A stretch of 6,879 nt of DNA from Verrucomicrobiaceae bacterium. Lineage in GTDB: Bacteria > Verrucomicrobiota > Verrucomicrobiae > Verrucomicrobiales > Akkermansiaceae. Positions within the stretch are counted from its first letter, which is position 1; each line of letters starts with the position of its first letter. Below, piece by piece: positions 1 through 6,805 of the stretch. Location: the NCBI GenBank assembly GCA_003820635.1, contig RPOS01000157.1, positions 1 through 6,879 of the forward strand. Direction: 5' to 3'. Both the position numbers and the translations under genes were made by a program. The notes under the pieces are model-generated. The model searched no databases, had not been told where the DNA came from, and saw only the letters and a list, made by a program, of their open reading frames with translations.

Positions 1-188
1 GCGGCGTTTAGAAACGGATCTTGGGTTTCCATGAGTGATTGAGATGGCGGCAAGCAGTATCAAGGTCAACGGGAAAATGGATCACACGCCCTTGCAATGC
101 GATCCGGAAAGCTATGCTCGACGCACATGATTTCCCCTCCAATATCTTGCTGTGCCAAAAGCAAAATCCTGGCAAATCTCGCAATCTC

Positions 189-1652
189 ATGAAACCGGAA
201 CCCTTGTTAGCAGCTCGCGTCCTGCTGGTGAATTTCAACGAATACGACCAGCCCTATCCGGTCTATCCGCTCGGTCTGGCCTATGTTGACGGAGCCTTGC
301 GGGAGGACGGCCATGTCACGGAGATATGGGATGTCGTTTCGCCTGTGGAATCGCTGGAGGAAACGGTGATGAGGTTTCGCCCGGACTTCATCGGCATCAC
401 GATGCGCAACATTGACAACCAGCAGTCGCACAACCCTCGCATATTCACGCGGGACTTGCTGGCCTGCGTGGCGAAATTGCGCGCGGTATCCGCGGCACCG
501 CTGATCCTGGGAGGCGGCGGATTCTCGATTTTCCCGCAGCAGATCCATGAGCTGTCCGGTGTGGAGTTCGGGGTTGTGGGCGAGGGCGGCGCCACCATCC
601 GGCGGCTGCTGAGAACCTTGCGCGGCAGCGGCGGCACTTTGAGCGAGATCTCCGGATTGATTTTCCGCAATTCCAAGGGCGAGACAGTGACGGTGCCCAG
701 AGAGCGAGAAGCCGCTGATCCCGCCGTCCCTCCCCACCATGACAAGGCGAGCTTGGCGGCCTACATTCAGGAAGGTTCTCCCGTCGGCGTGCAAACCCAG
801 CGAGGCTGCCCGTTGAAATGTTGTTACTGCACCTATCCGATGATCGAGGGCAATAGTAGCCGGTTTCGCACGGGTGAGGAGGTGGCGGAGGAACTCGCAT
901 GCCTTGCGGCCTGTGGCGTGAGACAGGTGTTCTTCGTGGACTCGGTGTTCAACACGAGCAACAAGCACGTGGTCGATGTGTGTGAGGCGATTTTGCGCGC
1001 CGGTGTGAAAATCAATTGGGAATGCTTTTTAAGACCAAGCAAGGGCACCACCCGCGAGTTGATGGAGCTGATGCAACGGGCCGGACTCAACCACATCGAA
1101 TTCGGATCGGACAGTTTCTCGGACCCCGTGCTGCGGCGCTATGGCAAGAGCTTCGATTTTGAGGACATCCGCCTGGTCAGCGAACACGCGAACGCGCTGA
1201 AGATCCGCTACACCCACTTCATCATTTTCGGAGGGCCGGGAGAGACGGAGGCAACCATGGAGGAAACCCTTGCGCGGGCCGCGACGCTGCCCAACGCGCT
1301 CTACTTTGCAACCGTTGGCATGCGGGTTTATCCGGGCACGCCACTGTGGCGCCTGGCCTGCCTCCGGGAACCCGGCGGGGAACCGGCCGACTGTCTGTTA
1401 GAGCCGCTGTTTCATATCGAGCCGCCGCTCACGGCGAGCGGCATCCAGAACCGGCTCAAGGAGGTCCGGCAAAGTGCCAGCAACTGGGCGATTGGTGATC
1501 CGCCGGCGGCGTTTATGGAAACCCTCGCAAAGCTGCGCCGCCGCGGCAAGGGGGGCAACATGTGGGAGTATGTGGAACTGATGCAACGCTTGGGCACCAG
1601 CTTGCAAGGGACGAGTTCCGCCGCGCCCATCCAGCAAAACGGGACCACATGA
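189..1652 (+). CDS. Cobalamin-binding radical SAM protein (B12-binding domain plus radical SAM domain)
   Basis: Predicted cytosolic class B radical SAM enzyme of 487 aa; this class typically does methylations or ring and carbon-skeleton rearrangements using cobalamin, SAM and a [4Fe-4S] cluster. Seen: an N-terminal Rossmann-like B12-binding region (about 10-145) with RVLLVNFN, the glycine-rich stretch LILGGGGFSIFP (105-116) and VVGEGG (129-134). The radical SAM core (about 198-390) has the cluster motif CPLKCCYC, giving C207, C211 and C214 in CxxxCxxC spacing, plus GGPGETEATMEE (348-359) and RVYPGTPLW (379-387). The classic DxHxxG cobalamin motif is not evident, which is usual in this class. 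Overall it resembles proteins annotated 'lipid biosynthesis B12-binding/radical SAM protein'; that is from memory and the substrate is unknown. The frame is open from a TTG at 39, and an in-frame ATG lies at 114. I chose the ATG at 189 because the conserved domain starts just after it. No start has a strong Shine-Dalgarno; the 114 start has only GGA. The gene converges on the PAP2 gene. Confidence 0.88.
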   Translation: MKPEPLLAARVLLVNFNEYDQPYPVYPLGLAYVDGALREDGHVTEIWDVVSPVESLEETVMRFRPDFIGITMRNIDNQQSHNPRIFTRDLLACVAKLRAVSAAPLILGGGGFSIFPQQIHELSGVEFGVVGEGGATIRRLLRTLRGSGGTLSEISGLIFRNSKGETVTVPREREAADPAVPPHHDKASLAAYIQEGSPVGVQTQRGCPLKCCYCTYPMIEGNSSRFRTGEEVAEELACLAACGVRQVFFVDSVFNTSNKHVVDVCEAILRAGVKINWECFLRPSKGTTRELMELMQRAGLNHIEFGSDSFSDPVLRRYGKSFDFEDIRLVSEHANALKIRYTHFIIFGGPGETEATMEETLARAATLPNALYFATVGMRVYPGTPLWRLACLREPGGEPADCLLEPLFHIEPPLTASGIQNRLKEVRQSASNWAIGDPPAAFMETLAKLRRRGKGGNMWEYVELMQRLGTSLQGTSSAAPIQQNGTT

Positions 1653-1740
1653 AGCCACCCCGAATGGCGGCATCCGCGTGATGGTTGATGGTCGCAATCC
1701 CGGTGGCCGTCGGCCCTCGCGCCTGGTGAGGGAAACCCGG

Positions 1741-2442
1741 TTAAAAATCCGCGTCAGCGCCACCCCGCGGCCGCCAGCGCAGGGCCGCCATCGCGAACAC
1801 GGTGCCCAGCGCCGCTCCGGCCAGCACGTCGAGCGCCACATGCTGCTTGATGGCCATGGTCGAATAGACGATGGCCAGGCACCAGAGAACGCTTCCCGCA
1901 CGCAGGCCCCACGGCATTTGCAAACGCCGGAGCAGATATTCCACCCAGATTGCCGTGAAGATGGCGGTTGCCACGTGGAGCGACGGGCAGGCGTTCCCGT
2001 TTGCATCCACCCCTTGCAGCATGGCGAAACCCGCATAGCCGGAAACATCCAACTCCAGTGGAGGCACGGTGGTGGGAAGCGCGTAAAAACACAGCAGACC
2101 GGCCACACACATCGCGGCGATCCACAGCCCGTAGGCCACAAGGTCGCGGAGAGCCAGCATCAGGCCGGGGGCGATGCCCAGATAGATCCAAAGGGAAAGA
2201 TAGGGAATGAGCGCTTGTGGTTGAAAAGGAATCAAGCGGTCGAGCGCCGTAACCGGCATGGCAGTCACCGGATGGACCGGGTTTCGCAGCAGGTGGAAGT
2301 AGCAGATGAAAAACACCCAGATGAAACCGCAGATGCCGACGGTTTTCAGGACAAACCGGTGCCGGCTGCGCCGCGCCAACTCCGCCCGCCAGGCAGGCCT
2401 TTGGCTGGATGAAGGGCGGTCGGTCTTGCGGATCACTGGCAT
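1741..2442 (-). CDS. PAP2 superfamily (Aur1-like) integral membrane phosphatase/phosphotransferase
   Basis: Predicted inner-membrane enzyme of 233 aa acting on lipid phosphates or phosphoester head groups. Seen: about six hydrophobic segments (near 30-52, 77-97, 101-122, 154-171, 181-198 and 203-222). The two catalytic PAP2 motifs are CPSLHVA (152-158; H156 would be the acid/base) and STMAIKQHVALD (194-205; H201 the nucleophile, D205 its partner), followed by LAGAALG. The canonical first motif KxxxxxxRP is not recognisable; the candidate region is YALPTTVPP (120-128). The arginine normally after the serine in the third motif is T195. This pattern fits the Aur1/inositolphosphotransferase-like PAP2 branch better than classical phosphatidate phosphatases. 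The frame extends to a GTG at 2550, but those 36 extra codons have clearly less GC in third positions and no Shine-Dalgarno, so I start at the ATG at 2442. It is the last gene of a probable three-gene minus-strand operon. The substrate is not deducible. Confidence 0.85.
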   Translation of the reverse strand: MPVIRKTDRPSSSQRPAWRAELARRSRHRFVLKTVGICGFIWVFFICYFHLLRNPVHPVTAMPVTALDRLIPFQPQALIPYLSLWIYLGIAPGLMLALRDLVAYGLWIAAMCVAGLLCFYALPTTVPPLELDVSGYAGFAMLQGVDANGNACPSLHVATAIFTAIWVEYLLRRLQMPWGLRAGSVLWCLAIVYSTMAIKQHVALDVLAGAALGTVFAMAALRWRPRGGADADF

Positions 2443-2565
2443 AAGTCTGAGGGAGCCCGGTGGATTGTCGATGCCTCCTTGTTCCCGGCCATGAAAACGA
2501 ATGCTTGAGAATGACAAGGGGGCGGAAAACAGGAGCGCCTGCTCACTCACCGATGAGCCGTGCGG

Positions 2566-2904
2566 TCAGTCGGCAGTGGTCACGATTCTGCCGCCAAGCG
2601 AGAGGATGCGGGCGTTGCCCTTGGCGGCCTCGGCCTCCGGGATGTTGCCATCGCGGACATACATCTGCGAGAGGCTGGTCCATGCCAGAAGATCGTTGGG
2701 TTTGAGTGTGACCGCTTGCAGGCCGCAGCCGATCGCTTCCTTGATGTTGCCTGTTTTCAGGAGCGCCATGCCGAGCGCATGCCAGCCGTCGAAAAACACG
2801 GGATCCAGCTCCACACAGCGCCGATAGAGCGCCACGGCCTCATCCAAATCGCCAAGGGCGAGGTGGCCATTGGCGTCGTCGAAGAGGTCTTGGAGATCGG
2901 TCAT
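2566..2904 (-). CDS. Small tetratricopeptide repeat protein
   Basis: A 112-aa soluble protein made almost wholly of TPR helix pairs. Seen: three repeats at about residues 4-35, 38-69 and 72-103. TPR-consensus positions are visible in LGDLDEAVALYRRCVELDP, in GWHALGMALLKTGNIKEAI and in AWTSLSQMYVRDGNIPEAEA. There is no signal peptide or membrane segment, so it is probably cytosolic and acts by protein-protein contact; the partner is unknown. It lies 41 bp after the PpiD-like gene on the same strand, so the two are likely co-transcribed. The frame also contains a GTG at 2949 that overlaps the upstream stop codon as GTGA, which would add 15 residues and couple translation. I prefer the ATG at 2904 because MTDLQDLFDDAN is a typical first TPR helix, but the choice is not certain. 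Confidence 0.82.
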   Translation of the reverse strand: MTDLQDLFDDANGHLALGDLDEAVALYRRCVELDPVFFDGWHALGMALLKTGNIKEAIGCGLQAVTLKPNDLLAWTSLSQMYVRDGNIPEAEAAKGNARILSLGGRIVTTAD

Positions 2905-2945
2905 CGGGAATATGCGGGCATGGCGGTTGAAAACCGCCGCCACGA

Positions 2946-4613
2946 TCACTTCTTGTAGAGTTGCTCCACGTTGGCGGCTTCCACGCGGTCGGCGATCCAG
3001 CCCATGAAGGCGAGCATTTCGTTCTGGCGTGTGTTGTTGGCCACTTCGGAATCAATTCGAGCGGCGGCGTCCGCCTGTTTCTCAACCTCGCGCGAGGCGA
3101 CATGGACGATGAACGCGCGGTCCGCCTCGGTGATGACCTCGGCGAGGCTGCCGGGATCGATGTTGCGGGCGGCCTCAAACAGATTGCGGGGTTCGCCGGC
3201 GGGATCCGGGCGGTAATCGGAAGTGACCTTGGAAAACGCGCGGGTCTCGGCGATGCCCGCGTCCTTGGCGGCATCCTCGAAGGATTTCCCGGCGGCAAGG
3301 GCCTCCTTGATCTTCGCCACCGCTTCATCCGCCGCGGCTTTCATGGCTTCGGCGGCTTTCTCGTTGATGAACCGGGCGCGGGCCTCGTCCTTGGCTTCCT
3401 CGAAAGTTTTCGGGCGGGATTTTTCCTCACCATCGAGGCGGGCGACGAGCCATTGGTTTTCTCCGATGGCGATGGGCTGGGAAAGTTTGGAAACCGGATC
3501 CGTGGTGGGCTCAATGCGGAACAGCTCCTCCACGGCCTTGCCGCCGCGGCTGGAGGAACGGAGAGTCACGTCCAGTTCCTTGGGCGGGGCGGAGCGGGAA
3601 AACAGTCCGGTGGTTTTGACTTCCCAGCCGTTTGCCTTGGCGAGTTCCTCGAATCCGGCACCTTTCTGTTCTTCAATCTGGAAGGTGAATTCATCGACTT
3701 TCGAGTCGATCTCGATCTGTTTCTTGCGGCGGGTTTCGGCGAGTTCGGCGGCCTTTTTGGCCTTTTCCTCAGCCTTTTTTTGTTTGGCGGCCTTTTTCGC
3801 CTCCTCGCTGGCAGCGGCATCGGCGAGCGTCTCGGGAGCATCGGCTACTGTTTCTTCAGCCGGCATGTCCGGGGTGGCGATGATGTAGCTGAACTTGCGC
3901 AGCGTCTCGGTGGTGAATGCGTCCTGGATGTTCTCCCAGTAGGCTTTGATTTCCTCGTCGGTGGGCTGGATCCTGGCCTCGTAGGGATCGATGTCCAGGC
4001 GGGCGAGGCTGCCGGTGATGCGCTGGTTTTGGAGCGAAAGGTCGCGGGCGACGACGTCCCGGTTCACGCCGAGACCGGAACCGATGATGGCGTTGATCTT
4101 CTGGGCGGCCAACGCGTCGGATGCGAGTTCGCGCAGGTCGGACTCGGTCATGCCAAGGCGGCCGATACCTTTTTCGATGAAATTGCGGTAGGTATCTTCG
4201 GAAAATTTGCCATCGGGCCCGGCGAATGCGCGCAGCGCGCGGATGTATCCGGAAACCTCCTCCTCGCCCGGATGCACGCCGAAGTCCTCCTTGGCCTGGC
4301 GCAGGATCATGCGGCTGACGAAGAATTTCTCCGCGGCATCGTCCTGGCTGTTGGCCCCGGCGGTGAGGCCCATGATGAACTGATAGAGGCCGAAATCCCC
4401 GCTGCGTGCCATGCCGGTGGCCAGCTCGAAGGCTCCGCTGCCGAGATGCTGGAACTCCTTGTCGCCATAAATCCTGCCGTCGATTTTCAGAATTCCCCGG
4501 CCACCCGCGCCACCGCGGAAAAGGTCATCCTTGATGCCGATGACCAGCGAGAAGACGACAAGAGCCATGAAAAAGATGATGAGGCCGGTGTATTTGCGGA
4601 TGTTTTCGATCAT
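2946..4613 (-). CDS. PpiD/SurA-like membrane-anchored periplasmic folding factor (degenerate parvulin region)
   Basis: Probable chaperone of 555 aa, anchored in the inner membrane and facing the periplasm, helping envelope proteins to fold. Seen: a short cytosolic MIENIRKYTG, one transmembrane helix at about 11-27, then a SurA/PpiD N-terminal-type domain (about 40-235; KIDGRIYGDKEF, AEKFFVSRMILRQAKEDFGV, YRNFIEKGIGRLGMTESDLRE). FSYIIATPDM (241-250) sits where parvulin domains carry their conserved histidine strand, but no histidine is present. It runs into an Ala/Lys/Glu-rich predicted coiled coil (about 263-300). Parvulin-like and C-terminal parts follow (307-395 and 430-510; AIGENQWLVARLDGEEKSRPKTFEEAK). 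E. coli PpiD is slightly longer (623 aa) with the same topology. The missing histidine suggests chaperone rather than isomerase activity (inference). The start ATG directly precedes the membrane anchor and lacks an obvious Shine-Dalgarno. It is the first gene of the minus-strand cluster. Confidence 0.86.
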   Translation of the reverse strand: MIENIRKYTGLIIFFMALVVFSLVIGIKDDLFRGGAGGRGILKIDGRIYGDKEFQHLGSGAFELATGMARSGDFGLYQFIMGLTAGANSQDDAAEKFFVSRMILRQAKEDFGVHPGEEEVSGYIRALRAFAGPDGKFSEDTYRNFIEKGIGRLGMTESDLRELASDALAAQKINAIIGSGLGVNRDVVARDLSLQNQRITGSLARLDIDPYEARIQPTDEEIKAYWENIQDAFTTETLRKFSYIIATPDMPAEETVADAPETLADAAASEEAKKAAKQKKAEEKAKKAAELAETRRKKQIEIDSKVDEFTFQIEEQKGAGFEELAKANGWEVKTTGLFSRSAPPKELDVTLRSSSRGGKAVEELFRIEPTTDPVSKLSQPIAIGENQWLVARLDGEEKSRPKTFEEAKDEARARFINEKAAEAMKAAADEAVAKIKEALAAGKSFEDAAKDAGIAETRAFSKVTSDYRPDPAGEPRNLFEAARNIDPGSLAEVITEADRAFIVHVASREVEKQADAAARIDSEVANNTRQNEMLAFMGWIADRVEAANVEQLYKK

Positions 4614-4675
4614 GAAAAATGGGGCTGCGGGTTGTGCGGCAGGCGGGAGTTAAGAGAGCGGGCGGCGGTTCTTCA

Positions 4676-4703
4676 ATGGTAATTCTCAGGGCTGGCACAT
4701 CAA
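4676..4703 (-). promoter_or_regulatory. Candidate sigma-70-like promoter for the minus-strand cluster
   Basis: On the minus strand TTGATG (complement of 4698-4703) and TACCAT (complement of 4676-4681) are separated by 16 bases. Each matches four of six consensus positions. Transcription would start near 4669, giving a leader of about 55 nt before the PpiD-like start at 4613. The position is right, but the match is weak and Verrucomicrobiota promoters are poorly characterised. Confidence 0.3.
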
Positions 4704-4712
4704 AAAGCATTG

Positions 4713-4746
4713 GATCCGCCGCAAAGGACCGAGTCCGCGGAGGATC
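4713..4746. other. Imperfect hairpin in the divergent intergenic region
   Basis: Arms GATCCGCCGC (4713-4722) and GCGGAGGATC (4737-4746) pair at nine of ten positions, with one G/A mismatch. After a one-sided AAA bulge, GGAC (4726-4729) and GTCC (4733-4736) continue the stem around a CGA loop. The whole folds as a single stem-loop ending 15 bases before the AAGGA of the plus-strand transporter gene. An A-run (4702-4706) and a T-run (4756-4760) lie on its flanks. It could be a 5' leader structure, a protein-binding palindrome, or a terminator-like element; the sequence alone does not decide. Confidence 0.5.
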
Positions 4747-4761
4747 GCAGAGGAATTTTTC

Positions 4762-4766
4762 AAGGA
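4762..4766 (+). promoter_or_regulatory. Ribosome binding site deciding the start of the transporter-thioesterase gene
   Basis: AAGGA stands six bases before the ATG at 4773. It is the best Shine-Dalgarno match at any gene start in this window. The codons between 4773 and the next in-frame ATG (4827) have mostly G or C in third positions, like the rest of the gene, which supports the earlier start. Confidence 0.5.
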
Positions 4767-4772
4767 AACCGG

Positions 4773-6749
4773 ATGTGCAGGAATGGCTTGCCCCCGGCAG
4801 GCAATGGGGGTTCCTTGGGCTTCAAGATGAATTTTCGATGGATCAATTCGCTGCTGTGGGGCAATTCCGTGGCACTGGCATGGATGTGGGGCCTGGGGCT
4901 GTTTTTCAGCGTGCAGATGACCTTCATGTTCGGGCTGCAGGGTTTGCTGCTGTTCGCCGTTCCCAACGCGCTGGGCCTGATGCTGTTCGGCTTTCTCACC
5001 CAGATCGTCGCGCGGCGGCATGCCGGCGGGCAGGAATCGCTGGCGCTGTTTTTCGACAAGTTTTCCAAGCCGTTTCGGCTGATTTTCTACCTCTATCAGG
5101 TCATCGCTCTCTCGCTGACGGTGTTTGCGCTCACGCGCTATCTGTTCGGCTCGCTGGAGCTGGTGCCCGACCCGCTGACGTGGCTCTACCTGATCATGGT
5201 GGTCTTCGTGGTGCTGGCGGCCGGTTGCCTCTTCGGGGAGGAGTTCGGCATCCAGCGCATCAAGTTCGGCCACGCCATTTTCGGGCTGCTGCTGCTGGTC
5301 TGCGTGGCGACGGTGCTCCTCAACCTCAAGCCGCTCATCCCGGAGGGCATCGGCTGGAAGCCGGAACTTCCGGAGGCATGGCAGGGGCCGGATCTGTCAG
5401 GCTATGCGGTTCCCCTGCTGGTGGGCCTGCTGGTGGGCCCGTGGCTCGACCTGCAGCACTGGCAGCGGGCGATCCAAATCCACCGGGAAAACACCTCCAT
5501 CCGCAGCAGCTACATTTTCGGCGGCATCATATTCTTCCTGATGCTCCTGTTCCACGGCTGTCTGGCGGCATGGGTGCTGAACCGTGGCGGCGTGCAAATG
5601 GCCGCCGCCGGTGGTATCGAGGCCTTCCGCTACATGCCCTCGCTTGATGCGGTGGGCATCGGCCTGGACAAGTTCGTCTATGCCCACCAGCTCGTCGTGA
5701 AATACATCGACTCGCTGCCGCCGGAGGCCAAGGGACTGCTGCCCGCGGCGTATTACTCCTTCCTCGGCATCTGCGCGCTCACCACTCTGGACAGCGGCTA
5801 CATCTCGCTCAAGTGGTTCCTTGGCGCGAACCTCGGCAAGAGCCAGAACGTGCTGCTCGGCATGCTGCCGAAACGCCTGCTCGAATCCCCCATCCCGACG
5901 TTTCTGCTGGTGTTGGTCATCACCCTGCTCGGCCTGGCAGCGCGGCTGGAGCTGGAGTATTTCATGGTGTTTTACGCCTCGTTTTTCGTCGGCTACGCCA
6001 CGCTGGCCATCGCGCGTTGTTTCGTGCCGAACTCGCAGCAGCCGCTGCCGCAGATCCGGATGTTCTCGCTGGCGAGCATCTCGCTGGTGATCTTCGCCTT
6101 CGGCTACTGCACCGGCGCGAATTTCCTGCTGCTGCTCGGCTCGCTGCTGCCGCTGCTCTACGTCGTCTGGCTGGTGGTCAATACCGATCTGCTGCGCGTC
6201 GTCACCGAGAGGGCCGGCGAGGTGATCGAGGCGGCCTCGGAAATCCCCGCCATCCGGGCGATCGCCAAGACCGCCACGGTGGCCACCGGCAAGGACGTGG
6301 TGGCACCCATGCCCCAGGATGCCCATTCGTTGGGCGGGCACTTCGAGGGCAAGTGGTTCGTTTACTCGTTCATCGCCACCTATCAGGACACCAACTCGGT
6401 GGGCAATGTTTACTTCGGCATGTATGCGCTCTTCGTCGGCAAGACCCGCGAGCTGTTCTTCAACCAGGTGATGCCGGACTTCGATCTCAAGACCACGAAG
6501 TTCTATATCCTCACCCGCTCCTTCGAGCACAAGTTCGTGCGCGAGTCGCGGGAGTTCGATGTGATCACGGTGAAAATCCGGGTGGCGGACTTCAACCGCA
6601 AGTTCTGCACGCTGGAGCACCAGATTTTCGGTTCGGACAATGAGTTGTTAGGCAAGGGCAAGCAAAGCCTGCTCTTCGTCTCATCCAAGGACTACAGCCT
6701 GCTGGACATACCGGGTGAGGTTTACACGGCCTTCATGCCGCACATCTGA
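4773..6749 (+). CDS. Sodium:solute symporter-like membrane protein fused to a C-terminal hotdog thioesterase domain
   Basis: A 658-aa two-part protein. Residues about 25-470 form roughly 12 hydrophobic helices. The motif DLQHWQRA (226-233) after a glycine-rich helix resembles the DQxxVQR motif of sodium:solute symporters, and the helix with ALTTLDSGY (335-343) could supply hydroxyls for a sodium site, as in LeuT-fold carriers; this assignment is remote. A linker with amphipathic character (about 471-520) leads to a hotdog domain (about 520-658): TYQDTNSVGNVYFGMY (536-551), GKTRELFF (556-563), then beta strands ending in QSLLFVSS. The signature matches 4HBT-type acyl thioesterases and most resembles enediyne polyketide thioesterases such as CalE7/DynE7. 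The hotdog part is most likely cytosolic, where acyl-CoA or acyl-ACP would be found (inference). The start ATG at 4773 has AAGGA six bases upstream; alternatives are an ATG at 4827 (640 aa, beginning MNFRWINSLLW) and a TTG at 4710. The substrate and the direction of transport are unknown. The two domains share one frame with no sign of frameshift. Confidence 0.88.
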   Translation: MCRNGLPPAGNGGSLGFKMNFRWINSLLWGNSVALAWMWGLGLFFSVQMTFMFGLQGLLLFAVPNALGLMLFGFLTQIVARRHAGGQESLALFFDKFSKPFRLIFYLYQVIALSLTVFALTRYLFGSLELVPDPLTWLYLIMVVFVVLAAGCLFGEEFGIQRIKFGHAIFGLLLLVCVATVLLNLKPLIPEGIGWKPELPEAWQGPDLSGYAVPLLVGLLVGPWLDLQHWQRAIQIHRENTSIRSSYIFGGIIFFLMLLFHGCLAAWVLNRGGVQMAAAGGIEAFRYMPSLDAVGIGLDKFVYAHQLVVKYIDSLPPEAKGLLPAAYYSFLGICALTTLDSGYISLKWFLGANLGKSQNVLLGMLPKRLLESPIPTFLLVLVITLLGLAARLELEYFMVFYASFFVGYATLAIARCFVPNSQQPLPQIRMFSLASISLVIFAFGYCTGANFLLLLGSLLPLLYVVWLVVNTDLLRVVTERAGEVIEAASEIPAIRAIAKTATVATGKDVVAPMPQDAHSLGGHFEGKWFVYSFIATYQDTNSVGNVYFGMYALFVGKTRELFFNQVMPDFDLKTTKFYILTRSFEHKFVRESREFDVITVKIRVADFNRKFCTLEHQIFGSDNELLGKGKQSLLFVSSKDYSLLDIPGEVYTAFMPHI

Positions 6750-6774
6750 GGTGTAACCATGCAGAGAAAAATGT

Positions 6775-6805
6775 GGCGCGGGCATTCTGCCCGCCGCCTT
6801 TCCCT
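6775..6805 (+). terminator. Probable transcription terminator after the transporter-thioesterase gene
   Basis: GCGGGCA (6778-6784) and TGCCCGC (6788-6794) form a perfect seven-base stem around a TTC loop. Three more pairs (GGC 6775-6777 with GCC 6796-6798) extend it past a single bulged C. TTTCCCT follows. The hairpin begins 25 bases after the stop codon. The T-tract is short and interrupted, so termination may be modest, and the palindrome might instead belong to a dispersed repeat family. Confidence 0.5.

Noticed and set aside
1..42. Possible C-terminal tail of an upstream plus-strand gene ending in TGA at 40-42
   Set aside because: Only 13 codons are present and other frames are equally open for similar distances; there is not enough sequence to support a call.
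92..118. Promoter-like TTGCAA and TATGCT upstream of the radical SAM gene
   Set aside because: The spacing is only 15 bases and each box matches four of six positions, which is within chance for this region.
1653..1740. Search for a bidirectional terminator between the convergent radical SAM and PAP2 genes
   Set aside because: Only short stems are seen (for example GGCC-GTC-GGCC) with no suitable T-tract, so no terminator is called.
1678..2412. A 244-codon open frame on the plus strand opposite the PAP2 gene
   Set aside because: Low-complexity basic product without a domain. The minus-strand frame carries both PAP2 catalytic motifs.
2961..4682. A 573-codon open frame on the plus strand antisense to the PpiD-like gene
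   Set aside because: It mirrors the codon structure of the real gene on the opposite strand in GC-rich DNA. Its product is a Gly/Phe/Leu-rich low-complexity string with no recognisable domain, while the minus-strand protein has clear homology features.
4783..4830. A 15-codon small ORF whose TGA overlaps the ATG at 4827 as ATGA, resembling a leader peptide
   Set aside because: It has no properly spaced Shine-Dalgarno, and it lies inside the coding frame if the better-supported start at 4773 is used.
5397..6620. A 407-codon open frame on the minus strand opposite the fusion gene
   Set aside because: The product is rich in His, Gln, Arg and Glu, as expected for the antisense of a hydrophobic high-GC membrane gene, and shows no domain.
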